64,000 nucleotides of DNA from Urechidicola vernalis (GCF_031846385.1 NZ_JAVRHV010000004.1:186001-250000), one strand, 5' to 3'; counted from the stretch's first letter, positions 1 through 9,155 are shown. The notes: a model not told the origin generated them from the sequence alone. Numbers and translations are program-made.

Positions 1-3
1 AGA

Positions 4-34
4 AAAGGGTGTTTTTTATTAAAAAACACCCTTT
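4..34. terminator. Perfect hairpin at window edge
   Basis: Two 14-base arms (positions 4-17 and 21-34) are exact reverse complements around a 3-base loop. The stem starts with AAAGGGTG and ends in a T/A run. It lies downstream of lepA's 3' end (lepA is on the minus strand) and could serve lepA, or a gene off the left edge, or both. There is no long T-run outside the stem, so terminator strength is uncertain. Confidence 0.6.
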
Positions 35-104
35 AGTATTAAGATATTGTAAATTTATTCTTTTCTGAACCGTATAAAATTCAATAAAACTTACGAAAAC
101 GTTA

Positions 105-1901
105 TTAATCGTTCAATTTTAAAACGGCCATAAACGCTTGTTGTGGAATTTCTACGTTCCCAACTTGACGCATACGTTTCTTTCCTTTCTTCTGTTTTTC
201 TAATAATTTACGTTTACGAGAAATATCACCTCCATAACATTTTGCCGTTACATCTTTACGCAAGGCTTTTACCGTTTCTCTAGAAATAATTTTTGAGCCA
301 ATGGCAGATTGAATGGGAATATCGAACTGCTGACGTGGAATTAATTCTTTTAATTTTTCACACATTTTACGCCCAATATGCTGTGCGTTGTCTGTATGAA
401 TTAAAGCAGAAAGTGCATCTACCGGTTGCCCGTTTAATAAGATATCTAGTCGAACTAATTTAGAAACACGCATTCCGATTGGTGAATAATCAAAAGATGC
501 ATATCCTTTAGAAACAGTTTTTAATCTGTCGTAAAAATCAAATACAATTTCTGCTAAAGGCATGTCAAAAGTCAATTCAACTCTTTCAGGTGTTAAATAG
601 GTTTGATTGGTAATCATACCTCTTTTTTCAATACACAACGACATTACATTACCAACAAAATCGGCTTTTGTAATAATTGAAGCTTTTATATAGGGTTCTT
701 CAATTCTATTAATTGTTGAAGGGTCAGGTAAATCTGATGGATTGTTTAAGACAAATGCATCATCAGGTTTTCTGTTTGTAAAAGCGTGATAAGAAACGTT
801 AGGCACCGTAGTAATCACAGTCATATTAAATTCACGTTCTAAACGCTCTTGGATAATCTCCATATGTAACATTCCTAAGAATCCACAACGGAAACCGAAA
901 CCTAAGGCTGCAGAACTCTCTGGTTGGAATACTAACGAAGCATCATTCAATTGCAATTTTTCCATTGAGTTTCTTAACTCTTCGTAATCTTCAGTATCTA
1001 CTGGGTAAATACCAGCAAATACCATCGGTTTTACATCTTCGAAACCTTCAACAATATTTGTTGTAGGTTTTACAGCGTCGGTAATAGTATCACCTACTTT
1101 TACTTCCTTGGCAGTTTTAATACCAGTAATTAAGTACCCAACATCACCAGTCTTTACAGATTTTTTTACAACCTGTTCCAATTTTAAGGTTCCTACTTCA
1201 TCAGCAAAATATTCTTGATCTGTAGCGACAAATTTTATCTTTTGCCCTTTTTTAATTTCTCCATTAAAAACTCTAAAATACGTTTCAATTCCTCTAAATG
1301 TATTGTAAACAGAGTCAAAAATCAAGGCTTGCAATGGTGCTTCTGGATCTCCTTTTGGAGCAGGAACACGTTCAATAATAGCCTGTAAAATATTATCTAC
1401 ACCAAATCCAGTTTTACCACTGGCATGAATTACTTCTTCAGGGTCGCAACCTAACAATTCAACGATGTCATCGGTAACTTCTTCTGGATTGGCACTTGGT
1501 AAATCTACTTTATTAAGAACGGGAATAATCTCTAAATCATTCTCTAATGCTAAATATAAATTAGAGATAGTCTGGGCTTGAATACTCTGTGCAGCATCTA
1601 CAATTAGTAAGGCACCTTCACAAGCAGCAATAGATCTCGAAACTTCATAGGAGAAATCTACGTGACCAGGAGTGTCAATTAGATTCAACACATACTCTTG
1701 TCCTTCAAACGTGTATTCCATTTGAATAGCGTGCGACTTAATGGTAATTCCACGTTCACGCTCCAAGTCCATACTATCTAACAGTTGGTCTTGTTTTTCA
1801 CGTTCAGTTACGGCTCCAGTATGGTCTAAAAGTCTATCCGCAAGAGTACTTTTTCCGTGGTCAATATGTGCAATTATGCAAAAATTTCTAATGTGCTTCA
1901 T
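105..1901 (-). CDS. lepA: Elongation factor 4 (back-translocating GTPase LepA)
   Basis: Ribosome-bound translational GTPase of 598 aa, the usual LepA length. The G1 loop AHIDHGKST is at about residues 11-19, followed by DTPGH (near 77) and NKVDLP (near 130). The C-terminal part carries the LepA-specific lysine-rich domain with CYGGDISRKRKLL and ends in KLND. An upstream in-frame Met at 1970 would add 23 residues that do not look like LepA. The Met at 1901 is preferred because it starts MKHIRNFCIIAHIDHG and is preceded by AGAAGGA, a good ribosome site. A -7 element lies just upstream. Identification is firm. Confidence 0.97.
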   Translation of the reverse strand: MKHIRNFCIIAHIDHGKSTLADRLLDHTGAVTEREKQDQLLDSMDLERERGITIKSHAIQMEYTFEGQEYVLNLIDTPGHVDFSYEVSRSIAACEGALLIVDAAQSIQAQTISNLYLALENDLEIIPVLNKVDLPSANPEEVTDDIVELLGCDPEEVIHASGKTGFGVDNILQAIIERVPAPKGDPEAPLQALIFDSVYNTFRGIETYFRVFNGEIKKGQKIKFVATDQEYFADEVGTLKLEQVVKKSVKTGDVGYLITGIKTAKEVKVGDTITDAVKPTTNIVEGFEDVKPMVFAGIYPVDTEDYEELRNSMEKLQLNDASLVFQPESSAALGFGFRCGFLGMLHMEIIQERLEREFNMTVITTVPNVSYHAFTNRKPDDAFVLNNPSDLPDPSTINRIEEPYIKASIITKADFVGNVMSLCIEKRGMITNQTYLTPERVELTFDMPLAEIVFDFYDRLKTVSKGYASFDYSPIGMRVSKLVRLDILLNGQPVDALSALIHTDNAQHIGRKMCEKLKELIPRQQFDIPIQSAIGSKIISRETVKALRKDVTAKCYGGDISRKRKLLEKQKKGKKRMRQVGNVEIPQQAFMAVLKLND

Positions 1902-1925
1902 TTTCGTAATCCTTCTTTCAGGGTG

Positions 1926-1933
1926 CAAATATA
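1926..1933 (-). promoter_or_regulatory. lepA -7 promoter element
   Basis: Read on the minus strand this is TATATTTG, matching the Bacteroidota -7 consensus TAnnTTTG. It ends 24 bases before the lepA start codon and leaves room for a short leader with the AGAAGGA ribosome site. No convincing -33 TTTG/TTG was found at the usual spacing. Confidence 0.5.
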
Positions 1934-1991
1934 CGCTATTCAATGGTTTTATATAGGCTAAAACCAACAACTATAAACTGTCAACTAGCAA

Positions 1992-3083
1992 TTAATCAAC
2001 CCACTCTGCCATAAACAAGTTTGTATCGTGCCCACCTCCATTATTTCTATTCGATGAAAATAAAATTCTTGTTCCATCATTAGAGAAAACAGGGAAAGCA
2101 TTGAACGATCCTCCATGGGTTACCTTCTCTAAGTTTTTACCATCGATATCGATCATGTATAGGTCGAATGGAAATCCACCAGCATTTTCAAAGTTTGATG
2201 AAAAGATAATCTTGTCGCCTTTAGGTAAGAAAAAAGGACTCCAGTTTGCGTTTCCTAAATGCGTTAACTGCTTTAAATCAGATCCATCTGCATTACAGAT
2301 GTACAATTCCATTTCTGTTGGTTGTACCAATCCATCAGCTAATAAACCTTTATATTCTGCAATTTCTTCTTCTGTTTTTGGTCTCGACGAGCGGAAGATA
2401 ATTTTAGTTCCATCAGGTGAGAAAAATGCCCCGCCATCATATCCATATTCAAAAGTGATTTGTTTTACATCACTTCCGTCAATATTCATAGTATATAAAT
2501 CGATGTCTCCATTACGAGTTGAAGTGAATACGATTTTGTCACCTTTTGGCGATACTGTAGGTTCAGCGTCATAGCCTTTTTCATTGGTTAACTGCTTTAA
2601 TACATTTCCTTGCTGATCTGCTAAATAGATATCATACGTATCATAAATAGGCCAAATGTATTTTCCGTTTTTACGCAATACGGCTTCAGGACATTCGTGG
2701 TGTCCTTCATGCGTAGATGAATATATGATATTGCCATCAGGTAAGAAATAAGAGCAGGTAGTTCTACCTTTTCCAGTACTTACCATTGGCGGAATTTTAT
2801 CTTCAAAGGTCTCTCCAACATTCATTAAAAACATTTGATCACATTCTACACCCCATTCTTTATTGTTCGATTGAAAAATAATTTGTTTATCATCAAAACT
2901 CCAATAAGCCTCAGCATTGTCACCGCCAAATGTTATTTGTTGAATGTCTTTAAAATGCTTTTCTCCTTTAAAATATAAGGAGTCCGTTGTAGTGGCACCG
3001 CTCATTGCATCTTTGGTCCCTTTTTTTGAATTGTTGCAAGAAATGGCAACTATAGAGATTAATACCAATAAAATTCGTTTCAT
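1992..3083 (-). CDS. TolB-like PD40 beta-propeller lipoprotein
   Basis: A 363-aa lipoprotein. The signal peptide is followed by a lipobox ending at Cys16 (VAISC-NNS), so it should be lipid-anchored in an envelope membrane. The rest consists of repeated PD40/WD40-like blades of the type SPKGDKIVFTSTRNGDIDLY, each with an [SD]PDG/KGDKI turn, at about residues 150-350. Such propellers are usually binding or scaffold modules; no catalytic site is recognisable. It is divergent from the M28 peptidase gene at 3164. The family call is good, the function unknown. Confidence 0.8.
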   Translation of the reverse strand: MKRILLVLISIVAISCNNSKKGTKDAMSGATTTDSLYFKGEKHFKDIQQITFGGDNAEAYWSFDDKQIIFQSNNKEWGVECDQMFLMNVGETFEDKIPPMVSTGKGRTTCSYFLPDGNIIYSSTHEGHHECPEAVLRKNGKYIWPIYDTYDIYLADQQGNVLKQLTNEKGYDAEPTVSPKGDKIVFTSTRNGDIDLYTMNIDGSDVKQITFEYGYDGGAFFSPDGTKIIFRSSRPKTEEEIAEYKGLLADGLVQPTEMELYICNADGSDLKQLTHLGNANWSPFFLPKGDKIIFSSNFENAGGFPFDLYMIDIDGKNLEKVTHGGSFNAFPVFSNDGTRILFSSNRNNGGGHDTNLFMAEWVD

Positions 3084-3134
3084 TTGAATGTGTATTTTTG
3101 TGTTAATAAATATCCAATTTAGAATAGATATAAT

Positions 3135-3142
3135 TAGTTTTG
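3135..3142 (+). promoter_or_regulatory. Candidate -7 element for the M28 peptidase gene
   Basis: TAGTTTTG fits TAnnTTTG and ends 21 bases before the ATG at 3164, in the divergent gap. No matching -33 box is evident. Confidence 0.4.
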
Positions 3143-3163
3143 CAAAAATAATCCGATAATACT

Positions 3164-4390
3164 ATGAAACAATATTTTATACTGATAATTTTAATTGCAT
3201 TGGGAGCATGTACTACTGAAAAATTTGACAATCGCATGCAAGAAGATGTCCTTTTTCTTGCAGATGACAAATTAGAAGGTAGGCAAACAGGAAGTGAAGG
3301 AGAGCAATTAGCAGCTGATTATATTATAGAAAGATTCAAGAAGATTGGGTTAGATCCAAAAGGGACTGAGGGTTATTTTCAGGCGTTTACATTTAAGCCA
3401 AAAAAGGATCCGCATTCGCAAGCATCGTTTTCAGAAAAAAAATCTGATAGCACAATTACAGGAAAAAACGTAATCGGATATATCGATAATGGCGCAGAAA
3501 ACACCATTATTATTGGTGCACATTATGATCATTTAGGTTTTGGAGAAGATGGTGGTTCATTGCATGCAGGTGAAAAAGCAATTCACAATGGTGCGGATGA
3601 CAATGCAAGTGGTGTTTCTGTAATGATGAATTTGGCAGCAAAGTTGAAAAAATCTGAAATCAAGGGTAACAACTATTTATTCATGGCATTTTCTGGAGAA
3701 GAAATGGGCTTATTAGGATCAAATTATTTTGTGAAGAACGGTACTATAGATATTTCTAAAACTAACTACATGATTAACATGGATATGGTTGGAAGAATGA
3801 AGCAAGATAGTACGTTGGCTATTTATGGAACAGGTACTTCTCCTTTATGGGGTCAAATAATTCATTCATTAAATTCGAACTTTAAAATAGTTGAAGAAAA
3901 ATCTGGAGTAGGACCATCAGATCACACTTCATTTTATTTAAATGATATTCCTGTATTGCACTTTTTTACAGGGCAGCACGAGAATTATCACAAGCCTTCT
4001 GATGACGCCGAATTGCTAAACTATGAAGGGATGTATGCTATTTCTGATTATATTTTTAGCATTATTGAAGAGTTGGATGACAATGGGAAATTAAAGTTTG
4101 CAAAAACAAAAGACGCTAAAAAAGACAGTCCAAGATTTAAGGTAACATTAGGAGTGATGCCTGATTATTTATATGATGGAAAAGGAATGCGAATTGATGG
4201 TGTTACTGAAGACAGGCCAGCACATAAAGCCGGAATTTTAAAAGGAGATGTTGTCGTAAAAATGGGCGATATTGAAATTGCTGATATGATGGGGTATATG
4301 ACCGGATTATCTAAATTTAAAAAAGGAGACTCAACAACTGTTATTATGTTGAGAGACGGAAAAGAAATTACAACAGAAGTTACGTTTTAA
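3164..4390 (+). CDS. M28-family zinc aminopeptidase lipoprotein with C-terminal PDZ domain
   Basis: A 408-aa secreted lipoprotein with its lipobox at LGAC (Cys16). The M28 metal-site motifs appear in order: GAHYDHLG (His, near 118), NGADDNASG (bridging Asp), SGEEMGLLGS (catalytic and metal Glu), NMDMVGR (Asp), and SDHTSF with the following HF (His). The last ~75 residues (KGMRIDGVTEDRPAHKAGI) form a PDZ domain, often used to bind C-termini of substrates. This suggests peptide trimming in the envelope. dusB follows after 2 bases, so the two are probably co-transcribed. Confidence 0.88.
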   Translation: MKQYFILIILIALGACTTEKFDNRMQEDVLFLADDKLEGRQTGSEGEQLAADYIIERFKKIGLDPKGTEGYFQAFTFKPKKDPHSQASFSEKKSDSTITGKNVIGYIDNGAENTIIIGAHYDHLGFGEDGGSLHAGEKAIHNGADDNASGVSVMMNLAAKLKKSEIKGNNYLFMAFSGEEMGLLGSNYFVKNGTIDISKTNYMINMDMVGRMKQDSTLAIYGTGTSPLWGQIIHSLNSNFKIVEEKSGVGPSDHTSFYLNDIPVLHFFTGQHENYHKPSDDAELLNYEGMYAISDYIFSIIEELDDNGKLKFAKTKDAKKDSPRFKVTLGVMPDYLYDGKGMRIDGVTEDRPAHKAGILKGDVVVKMGDIEIADMMGYMTGLSKFKKGDSTTVIMLRDGKEITTEVTF

Positions 4391-4392
4391 GG

Positions 4393-5373
4393 ATGGTTAA
4401 AATAGGAGATATAGAATTGCCAGATTTCCCACTATTGCTGGCACCCATGGAAGATGTAAGTGACCCTCCGTTCAGAGCTTTATGCAAAGAACAAGGGGCA
4501 GATGTGGTATACACCGAATTTATTTCGTCTGAAGGATTAATTCGTGATGCAGCAAAGAGTGTTAAGAAATTGGATATATACGAAAAAGAACGTCCAGTTG
4601 GAATTCAAATTTTTGGCGCCAATTTAGATTCGATGCTGCGTACCGTGGAAATTGTAGAAAAATCGAAACCAGATATTATAGATATCAATTTTGGATGTCC
4701 GGTTAAAAAAGTGGTTTCTAAAGGAGCCGGTGCGGGAATTTTAAAAGATATTGATTTAATGGTAAAATTAACGGATGCTATGGTTAAGCATACCGATTTA
4801 CCAATAACCGTTAAAACACGTTTAGGTTGGGATCATGACTCTATTAAAATTGTAGAGGTTGCGGAACGATTACAAGATGTTGGTTGTAAATCTATAGCAA
4901 TTCATGGTAGAACGCGTGCTCAAATGTATAAGGGCGATGCAAATTGGAAACCGATTGCAGAGGTAAAAAATAATCAACGTATGCATATTCCTGTATTTGG
5001 AAATGGTGATATTTCTTCTCCAGAGCGCGCTATGGAAATGCGTGATGATTATGGTTTAGATGGAGCTATGATTGGTAGAGCAACTATTGGGAATCCTTGG
5101 TTTTTTAAGCAAGTAAAGCATTATTTTGAAACTGGAGAGCATTTACCTGAAATTACAATTTCAGAACGAGTTGCCATGGCAAAGCGTCATTTAGAAATGG
5201 AGATTGCTTGGAAAGAAGTTGAGATAGTAGGTGTAATGGAAACAAGAAGGCACTATACAAATTACTTTAAAGGAATTCCAAATTTTAAACCTTATAGATT
5301 ACGAATGGTTACTTCAGATTCTGCACAAGAAGTTTATGATGTGCTAGATGAGGTTGAGCAGAAATTTGGTTAA
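4393..5373 (+). CDS. dusB: tRNA-dihydrouridine synthase DusB
   Basis: Flavin-dependent reductase (326 aa) that makes dihydrouridine in tRNA. LAPMEDVSDPPFR near residue 16 is the FMN-binding start of the TIM barrel. DINFGCPVKKV near 95-105 carries the catalytic Cys, and IHGRTR near 170 contacts the FMN phosphate. The length matches DusB. It sits 2 bases after the M28 peptidase stop and 9 bases before the next ORF, so it is likely in one operon with both. Confidence 0.95.
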   Translation: MVKIGDIELPDFPLLLAPMEDVSDPPFRALCKEQGADVVYTEFISSEGLIRDAAKSVKKLDIYEKERPVGIQIFGANLDSMLRTVEIVEKSKPDIIDINFGCPVKKVVSKGAGAGILKDIDLMVKLTDAMVKHTDLPITVKTRLGWDHDSIKIVEVAERLQDVGCKSIAIHGRTRAQMYKGDANWKPIAEVKNNQRMHIPVFGNGDISSPERAMEMRDDYGLDGAMIGRATIGNPWFFKQVKHYFETGEHLPEITISERVAMAKRHLEMEIAWKEVEIVGVMETRRHYTNYFKGIPNFKPYRLRMVTSDSAQEVYDVLDEVEQKFG

Positions 5374-5382
5374 ATTTAAAAG

Positions 5383-6108
5383 GTGAAAAGTTTATTTATT
5401 TTTTGGTTAATTATAGTGAGTGTTATGTTTTGTTCACCCTCTTTCTACTCACAAACATCTCTAAAGAAAATAAACTCTTTTAAGTTGGATATTAAAGAGC
5501 CTTCAGGAATAGCGGTGTACAACGATCATTTGTATATTGTTTGCGATCACAGCGGAACTATTTATAAAACAACTTTATCGGGAGAAATTAAAAAAAAAAT
5601 AAAAACTGATTATCTAGATTTAGAAGGGATTACAATTCATCCTAAAACCGGAAATATTTTTATAGTTAGTGAATCTAAACGACTTTTAATTGAGCTAAAT
5701 TCTAAAGGTGATTTGATTTGTAAAACAAAGGTGAAAGGAAAACAGAAACATAAGAACGGTGGTTTGGAAGGTCTTTGTTTTGACGTATCAACTGGATTTT
5801 TATATGCTGTTAATGAAAAGTCTCCAAAAAAATTATTGAAATTAACACAGCAAGGAGAACTTGAAGAAACGTTTAAGTTAGATGTTTCAAAAGATGTGTC
5901 AGGAATTGGTGTCGATGAAAAGGCGAAAAGTTTATGGCTAATTAGTGATGAATCTAAAGCCATCATAAATATTTCAAAAAGAGGTGTATTTCTCAAGAAA
6001 TATTTAATTCCTGTTGAAAAAGGGGAAGGGATTGCTATGTATGATGGAAAATTTTATGTGGTGAGCGATAACACGCAAGAATTATTTGTTTTAGAACTCA
6101 CTAATTAG
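5383..6108 (+). CDS. SdiA-regulated-like / phytase-like beta-propeller exported protein
   Basis: A 241-aa protein starting with GTG, 9 bases after dusB; no better ATG keeps the signal peptide. Residues 1-24 form a Sec signal peptide. The mature part has propeller repeats such as LDLEGITIHPKTGNIFIVSE and NGGLEGLCFDVSTGFLYAVNE. This LEG(I/L) pattern is typical of SdiA-regulated domain and esterase-like phytase proteins. Catalytic activity cannot be inferred. It converges on the permease gene at 6111 with only 2 bases between stops. Confidence 0.7.
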   Translation: MKSLFIFWLIIVSVMFCSPSFYSQTSLKKINSFKLDIKEPSGIAVYNDHLYIVCDHSGTIYKTTLSGEIKKKIKTDYLDLEGITIHPKTGNIFIVSESKRLLIELNSKGDLICKTKVKGKQKHKNGGLEGLCFDVSTGFLYAVNEKSPKKLLKLTQQGELEETFKLDVSKDVSGIGVDEKAKSLWLISDESKAIINISKRGVFLKKYLIPVEKGEGIAMYDGKFYVVSDNTQELFVLELTN

Positions 6109-6110
6109 AA

Positions 6111-7313
6111 TTATTCAATCACTTTCTTAGTAATTCTACTACTTGCAATTTTCGCAGCTACATAACCTAGGATAGTTATTGTAATAAAAACTACAATTAC
6201 ATTGGTGAATTTGAATTCAACTGGAAATGCTAAAGAAGGTGTAATCATAAACCAACCATACGTTTGTTGCCCTAAAATTAGAAGAATTGCTATTGTTAAG
6301 CCAATCAGTAATCCAAAAAAGGACAATAGAAATCCTTGAAGTACAAATATTTTGCGAATCTCTTTAACTGATGCTCCGAGATTATATAATGTCTTAAGGT
6401 TTGATTTTTTATCAAAAATCATCATAATTAATGCGCCAATTACATTGAATAAAGCAATGACCAAAATTAAGGTGAATATTAAATAAGACGCTAAATTTTC
6501 TGTGTTTAGCATTTTATAAAAAGTAGCATTTAATTGTTCTCTATTCTTAATTTCAAAATCCGAACCTAATTTAGATGCTACCGAAGCAATTATAGAGGCT
6601 CTATCTTTTAAGTTTGAAACTTTTACCTCGATGGCAGAGACTTGATTTGGAGTATAGCCCAATAATCTTTTTGCTAATTGAATTGGAATATAAACGAATT
6701 TTCTATCCAGTTCTTCAGTCAATGCAAATATGCCTATGGGTTGCACTTTTATACTGCTAATATCGGATTGCGCACTGCTTATATACCCTAGTCCAGGTTT
6801 TGGCACATAAATAGTTAATGGTTGTAAATAGTCATTAATTCCCATTGAAAGTTTATTGGAAATTCCATTTCCAACAATGGCTTGATTAGAACCATCAAAA
6901 TCTAGCCATCGACCTACTACAATGGCTGTGTCAATATTGTTAATTTGTATGAAATTTTCTTCGATCCCTTTTATATAGGCAACTTCTGTCTTTCCTTTAA
7001 ACTCAAAAAATGCACGCTCTTCTACAACCTGAGTTAAATGCTCAATTCCTTCAGTTGCAGCTAAAATGTTAAGAATGTTAGAATCAAATTCAAATGACTT
7101 TCCTTTTGTCGCAGTTATCTTAAAATCGGGATCAGATGTTTGTAAAAAACCTACGCTAAAAGCCTTTAATCCGGAAAAGCCAGAAAGGACTACAAAAAGC
7201 GCTATGGTACCAATTATAACACCAAGGGCAGCTATAATTGTAATGATATTGATGGTGTTGTTACTGCTCTTTGAAAACAGATAGCGTTTTGCAATGTACA
7301 GCGGAAAATTCAA
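6111..7313 (-). CDS. LolC/LolE-type ABC transporter permease
   Basis: A 400-aa inner-membrane permease of the FtsX/MacB fold. One transmembrane segment lies near residues 20-45, followed by a large periplasmic domain (about 50-265) and three C-terminal segments, with the opening NFPLYIAKRYLFSK typical of LolC/E. In Gram-negatives this family extracts lipoproteins from the inner membrane for transfer by LolA. Its ATPase partner is not adjacent. It starts 2 bases after rbfA ends, so it is probably co-transcribed with it, a pairing I recall from flavobacteria. Confidence 0.85.
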   Translation of the reverse strand: MNFPLYIAKRYLFSKSSNNTINIITIIAALGVIIGTIALFVVLSGFSGLKAFSVGFLQTSDPDFKITATKGKSFEFDSNILNILAATEGIEHLTQVVEERAFFEFKGKTEVAYIKGIEENFIQINNIDTAIVVGRWLDFDGSNQAIVGNGISNKLSMGINDYLQPLTIYVPKPGLGYISSAQSDISSIKVQPIGIFALTEELDRKFVYIPIQLAKRLLGYTPNQVSAIEVKVSNLKDRASIIASVASKLGSDFEIKNREQLNATFYKMLNTENLASYLIFTLILVIALFNVIGALIMMIFDKKSNLKTLYNLGASVKEIRKIFVLQGFLLSFFGLLIGLTIAILLILGQQTYGWFMITPSLAFPVEFKFTNVIVVFITITILGYVAAKIASSRITKKVIE

Positions 7314-7315
7314 TA

Positions 7316-7708
7316 TTATGATTTTTTGCGTTTGTCTAAAATTTCGGGATTTTCAATTGGATTGTCTTCCTTTCCTTTTAGTGCATTGTCAATTCCGTCT
7401 ATATAATCTAAAGAGTCATCGCCGTAAAAAGCAAGTTGTGGCATTCTTCTTAATTGATTTCTTGTTCTACGTGCCATTTCATGTCGAATTGCAGCAGTGT
7501 TAGAAACAATTCCTTTTAATAATTCATCTCTTTTATCAGAAGGGAAAACGCTTAAAAAAATCTTTGCTTCACCTAAATCGCTCGTTACTCTTACTTTCGT
7601 AACCGATATTAATACCCCCTTCATTCCATCGCGTGCAGCACTTTGTAAAACATCTACCATGTCTTTTTGCAATACACCTGCAATTTTTTTCTGTCTGTTT
7701 GTTTCCAT
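7316..7708 (-). CDS. rbfA: 30S ribosome-binding factor A
   Basis: A 130-aa KH-fold factor for late 30S maturation, of normal RbfA length. The region DMVDVLQSA, VTKVRVTSDLGEAKIFLSVFP and IRHEMARRTRNQLRRMPQLAFYGDDSLDY is characteristic of RbfA. It is the first gene of a unit with the LolC/E-like permease. The -7-like box TACTTTTG ends only 4 bases before the ATG, so the mRNA may lack a leader. Divergent from mce. Confidence 0.93.
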   Translation of the reverse strand: METNRQKKIAGVLQKDMVDVLQSAARDGMKGVLISVTKVRVTSDLGEAKIFLSVFPSDKRDELLKGIVSNTAAIRHEMARRTRNQLRRMPQLAFYGDDSLDYIDGIDNALKGKEDNPIENPEILDKRKKS

Positions 7709-7712
7709 ACGG

Positions 7713-7731
7713 CAAAAGTACGGTATATTTG
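7713..7731. promoter_or_regulatory. Back-to-back -7 elements for rbfA and mce
   Basis: On the minus strand 7713-7720 reads TACTTTTG (rbfA). On the plus strand 7724-7731 reads TATATTTG (mce). Both match TAnnTTTG and only 3 bases separate them, so polymerases on the two promoters would overlap. A TTTG at 7698-7701 could be the mce -33 box, with a slightly long 22-base spacer. Confidence 0.5.
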
Positions 7732-7752
7732 AAAAAGGATAAGAAAATTACC

Positions 7753-8157
7753 ATGAAAAAAATAGAGCATATAGGTATTGCTGTCAAGGACTTGGAAGTT
7801 TCTAATAACTTGTTTGGAAAACTTTTTGGAAAACCACATTACAAAATTGAAGAGGTGGAGAGCGAAGGAGTTCGAACTTCTTTTTTTGATATTGGGCCTA
7901 ATAAAATAGAATTGCTCGAAGCAACAAATCCAGAAAGTCCTATTGCAAAGTTTTTGGAGCGTAAAGGAGAAGGGGTTCATCATATTGCGTATGCTGTAGA
8001 TGATATTATAGCTGAAATTAAGCGATTAAAAGAAGAAGGATTTACAGTTTTAAATGAAACTCCAAAAAAAGGAGCAGATAACAAGTTGGTGGCATTTTTA
8101 CATCCAAAAACAACCAATGGAGTTTTGGTTGAATTATGTCAAGAAATAGAAAGTTAA
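7753..8157 (+). CDS. mce: Methylmalonyl-CoA epimerase
   Basis: A 134-aa VOC-fold enzyme interconverting (R)- and (S)-methylmalonyl-CoA in propionate metabolism. It opens with IEHIGIAVKDLE (metal-binding His), has a middle Glu in the NKIELLEAT strand, then GVHHIAYAVDDI with the second His, and ends with VLVELCQ carrying the terminal Glu ligand. The longer in-frame reading from 7633 overlaps rbfA and adds non-family residues, so the ATG at 7753 is chosen; it is followed directly by MKKIEHIG. The metal-ligand set looks complete. Confidence 0.92.
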   Translation: MKKIEHIGIAVKDLEVSNNLFGKLFGKPHYKIEEVESEGVRTSFFDIGPNKIELLEATNPESPIAKFLERKGEGVHHIAYAVDDIIAEIKRLKEEGFTVLNETPKKGADNKLVAFLHPKTTNGVLVELCQEIES

Positions 8158-8210
8158 ATTGTTCAAAACAATGATTTTGAGAAAATATCGTTATTACATC
8201 TGAAAACTTT

Positions 8211-8238
8211 TATCTTCACAAGATAGATTAGTATCTTG
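8211..8238 (+). promoter_or_regulatory. Palindrome next to a -7-like box upstream of ftsX
   Basis: TATCTT-cac-AAGATA (8211-8225) is a perfect 6+6 palindrome. It is followed by TATCTTG at 8232-8238, a weak -7-like element 20 bases before the ftsX ATG. The palindrome would fall between -33 and -7, a position suited to an operator. This is positional inference only. Confidence 0.3.
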
Positions 8239-8258
8239 CACCGAATTCAAAATTAACT

Positions 8259-9137
8259 ATGTCCAAATCATTTGAAAAATACCAAAACCGACGCTTAAGA
8301 TCTTCCTATTTATCTGTTATTGTAAGTGTTGGACTTGTGCTTTTTTTGATGGGTCTTTTAGGGTTGATGATTGTGAAGACTAAAACAATTTCCGATCATT
8401 TTAAAGAGCAAGTGGCAATGACTGTTTTTTTAAATGATGATGTAAAGCAAAAGGATATTGAAAAAATGCGCACCTCTTATGAAAAAGAGGAATATGTAAA
8501 ATCGGTAGTTTATATTTCTAAAGAATTTGCCGCCGAGCAATACAGTAAGGATATTGGAGAAGATTTTATAGAATATTTAGGAGCAAATCCACTTAAAAAT
8601 GCAATTGATATTTATATTAAATCGGATTTTGTTACTCCTGAAAAAATGAATGAAATTGAAGTTGGATTGATTAAAAATAAAAATGTTTTTGAGGTTTCTT
8701 ATGATAAACCTTTGATAGATTTACTAACTAAAAATATACAACGCATTAGTTTTTGGGTACTCATTTTTAGTGGTGTATTTACATTAATTGCGGTAGTGTT
8801 AATTAACAGTGCAATTCGTTTATCCGTTTATTCAAAACGATTTACAATTAAGACAATGCAAATGGTTGGAGCAACCAAAGGGTTTATTAGAAGGCCCTTT
8901 ATTTGGAAAGGAGTTCAATTAGGAATAATAGGTTCATTTGTAGCAATTTTAGGAATAATTACAGTCATTTATTATTTGAACAAAAATATTCCAGAAATTC
9001 AATTGTTAGCAGATAAGCAATTACTAGTTATGCTTTTTGGAGTTGTTATGTTAATTGGAATTGTAATTACATTTTTAAGTACTTATTTTGCAACACAGCG
9101 ATTTCTTAATTTAAGAACTGAAGAGTTGTATTATTAA
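8259..9137 (+). CDS. ftsX: Cell division protein FtsX
   Basis: A 292-aa inner-membrane protein with the FtsX plan: one transmembrane helix near residues 22-45, a periplasmic loop (about 50-170), then three helices at about 170-190, 225-245 and 260-280. The loop contains the FtsX pattern MTVFLNDDVKQKDIEKM, and the conserved IRLSVYSKRFTIKTMQMVGAT precedes the third helix. With FtsE it couples peptidoglycan hydrolysis to division. ftsE is not adjacent. It leads a run of same-strand genes through truB. Confidence 0.93.
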   Translation: MSKSFEKYQNRRLRSSYLSVIVSVGLVLFLMGLLGLMIVKTKTISDHFKEQVAMTVFLNDDVKQKDIEKMRTSYEKEEYVKSVVYISKEFAAEQYSKDIGEDFIEYLGANPLKNAIDIYIKSDFVTPEKMNEIEVGLIKNKNVFEVSYDKPLIDLLTKNIQRISFWVLIFSGVFTLIAVVLINSAIRLSVYSKRFTIKTMQMVGATKGFIRRPFIWKGVQLGIIGSFVAILGIITVIYYLNKNIPEIQLLADKQLLVMLFGVVMLIGIVITFLSTYFATQRFLNLRTEELYY

Positions 9138-9155
9138 ATTATAAAAGAAGGACAC

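Noticed and set aside
8158..8172. ATTGTT-caa-AACAAT hairpin after mce as a terminator
   Set aside because: The stem is only 6 bp of mostly A-T pairs and no clean T-run follows.
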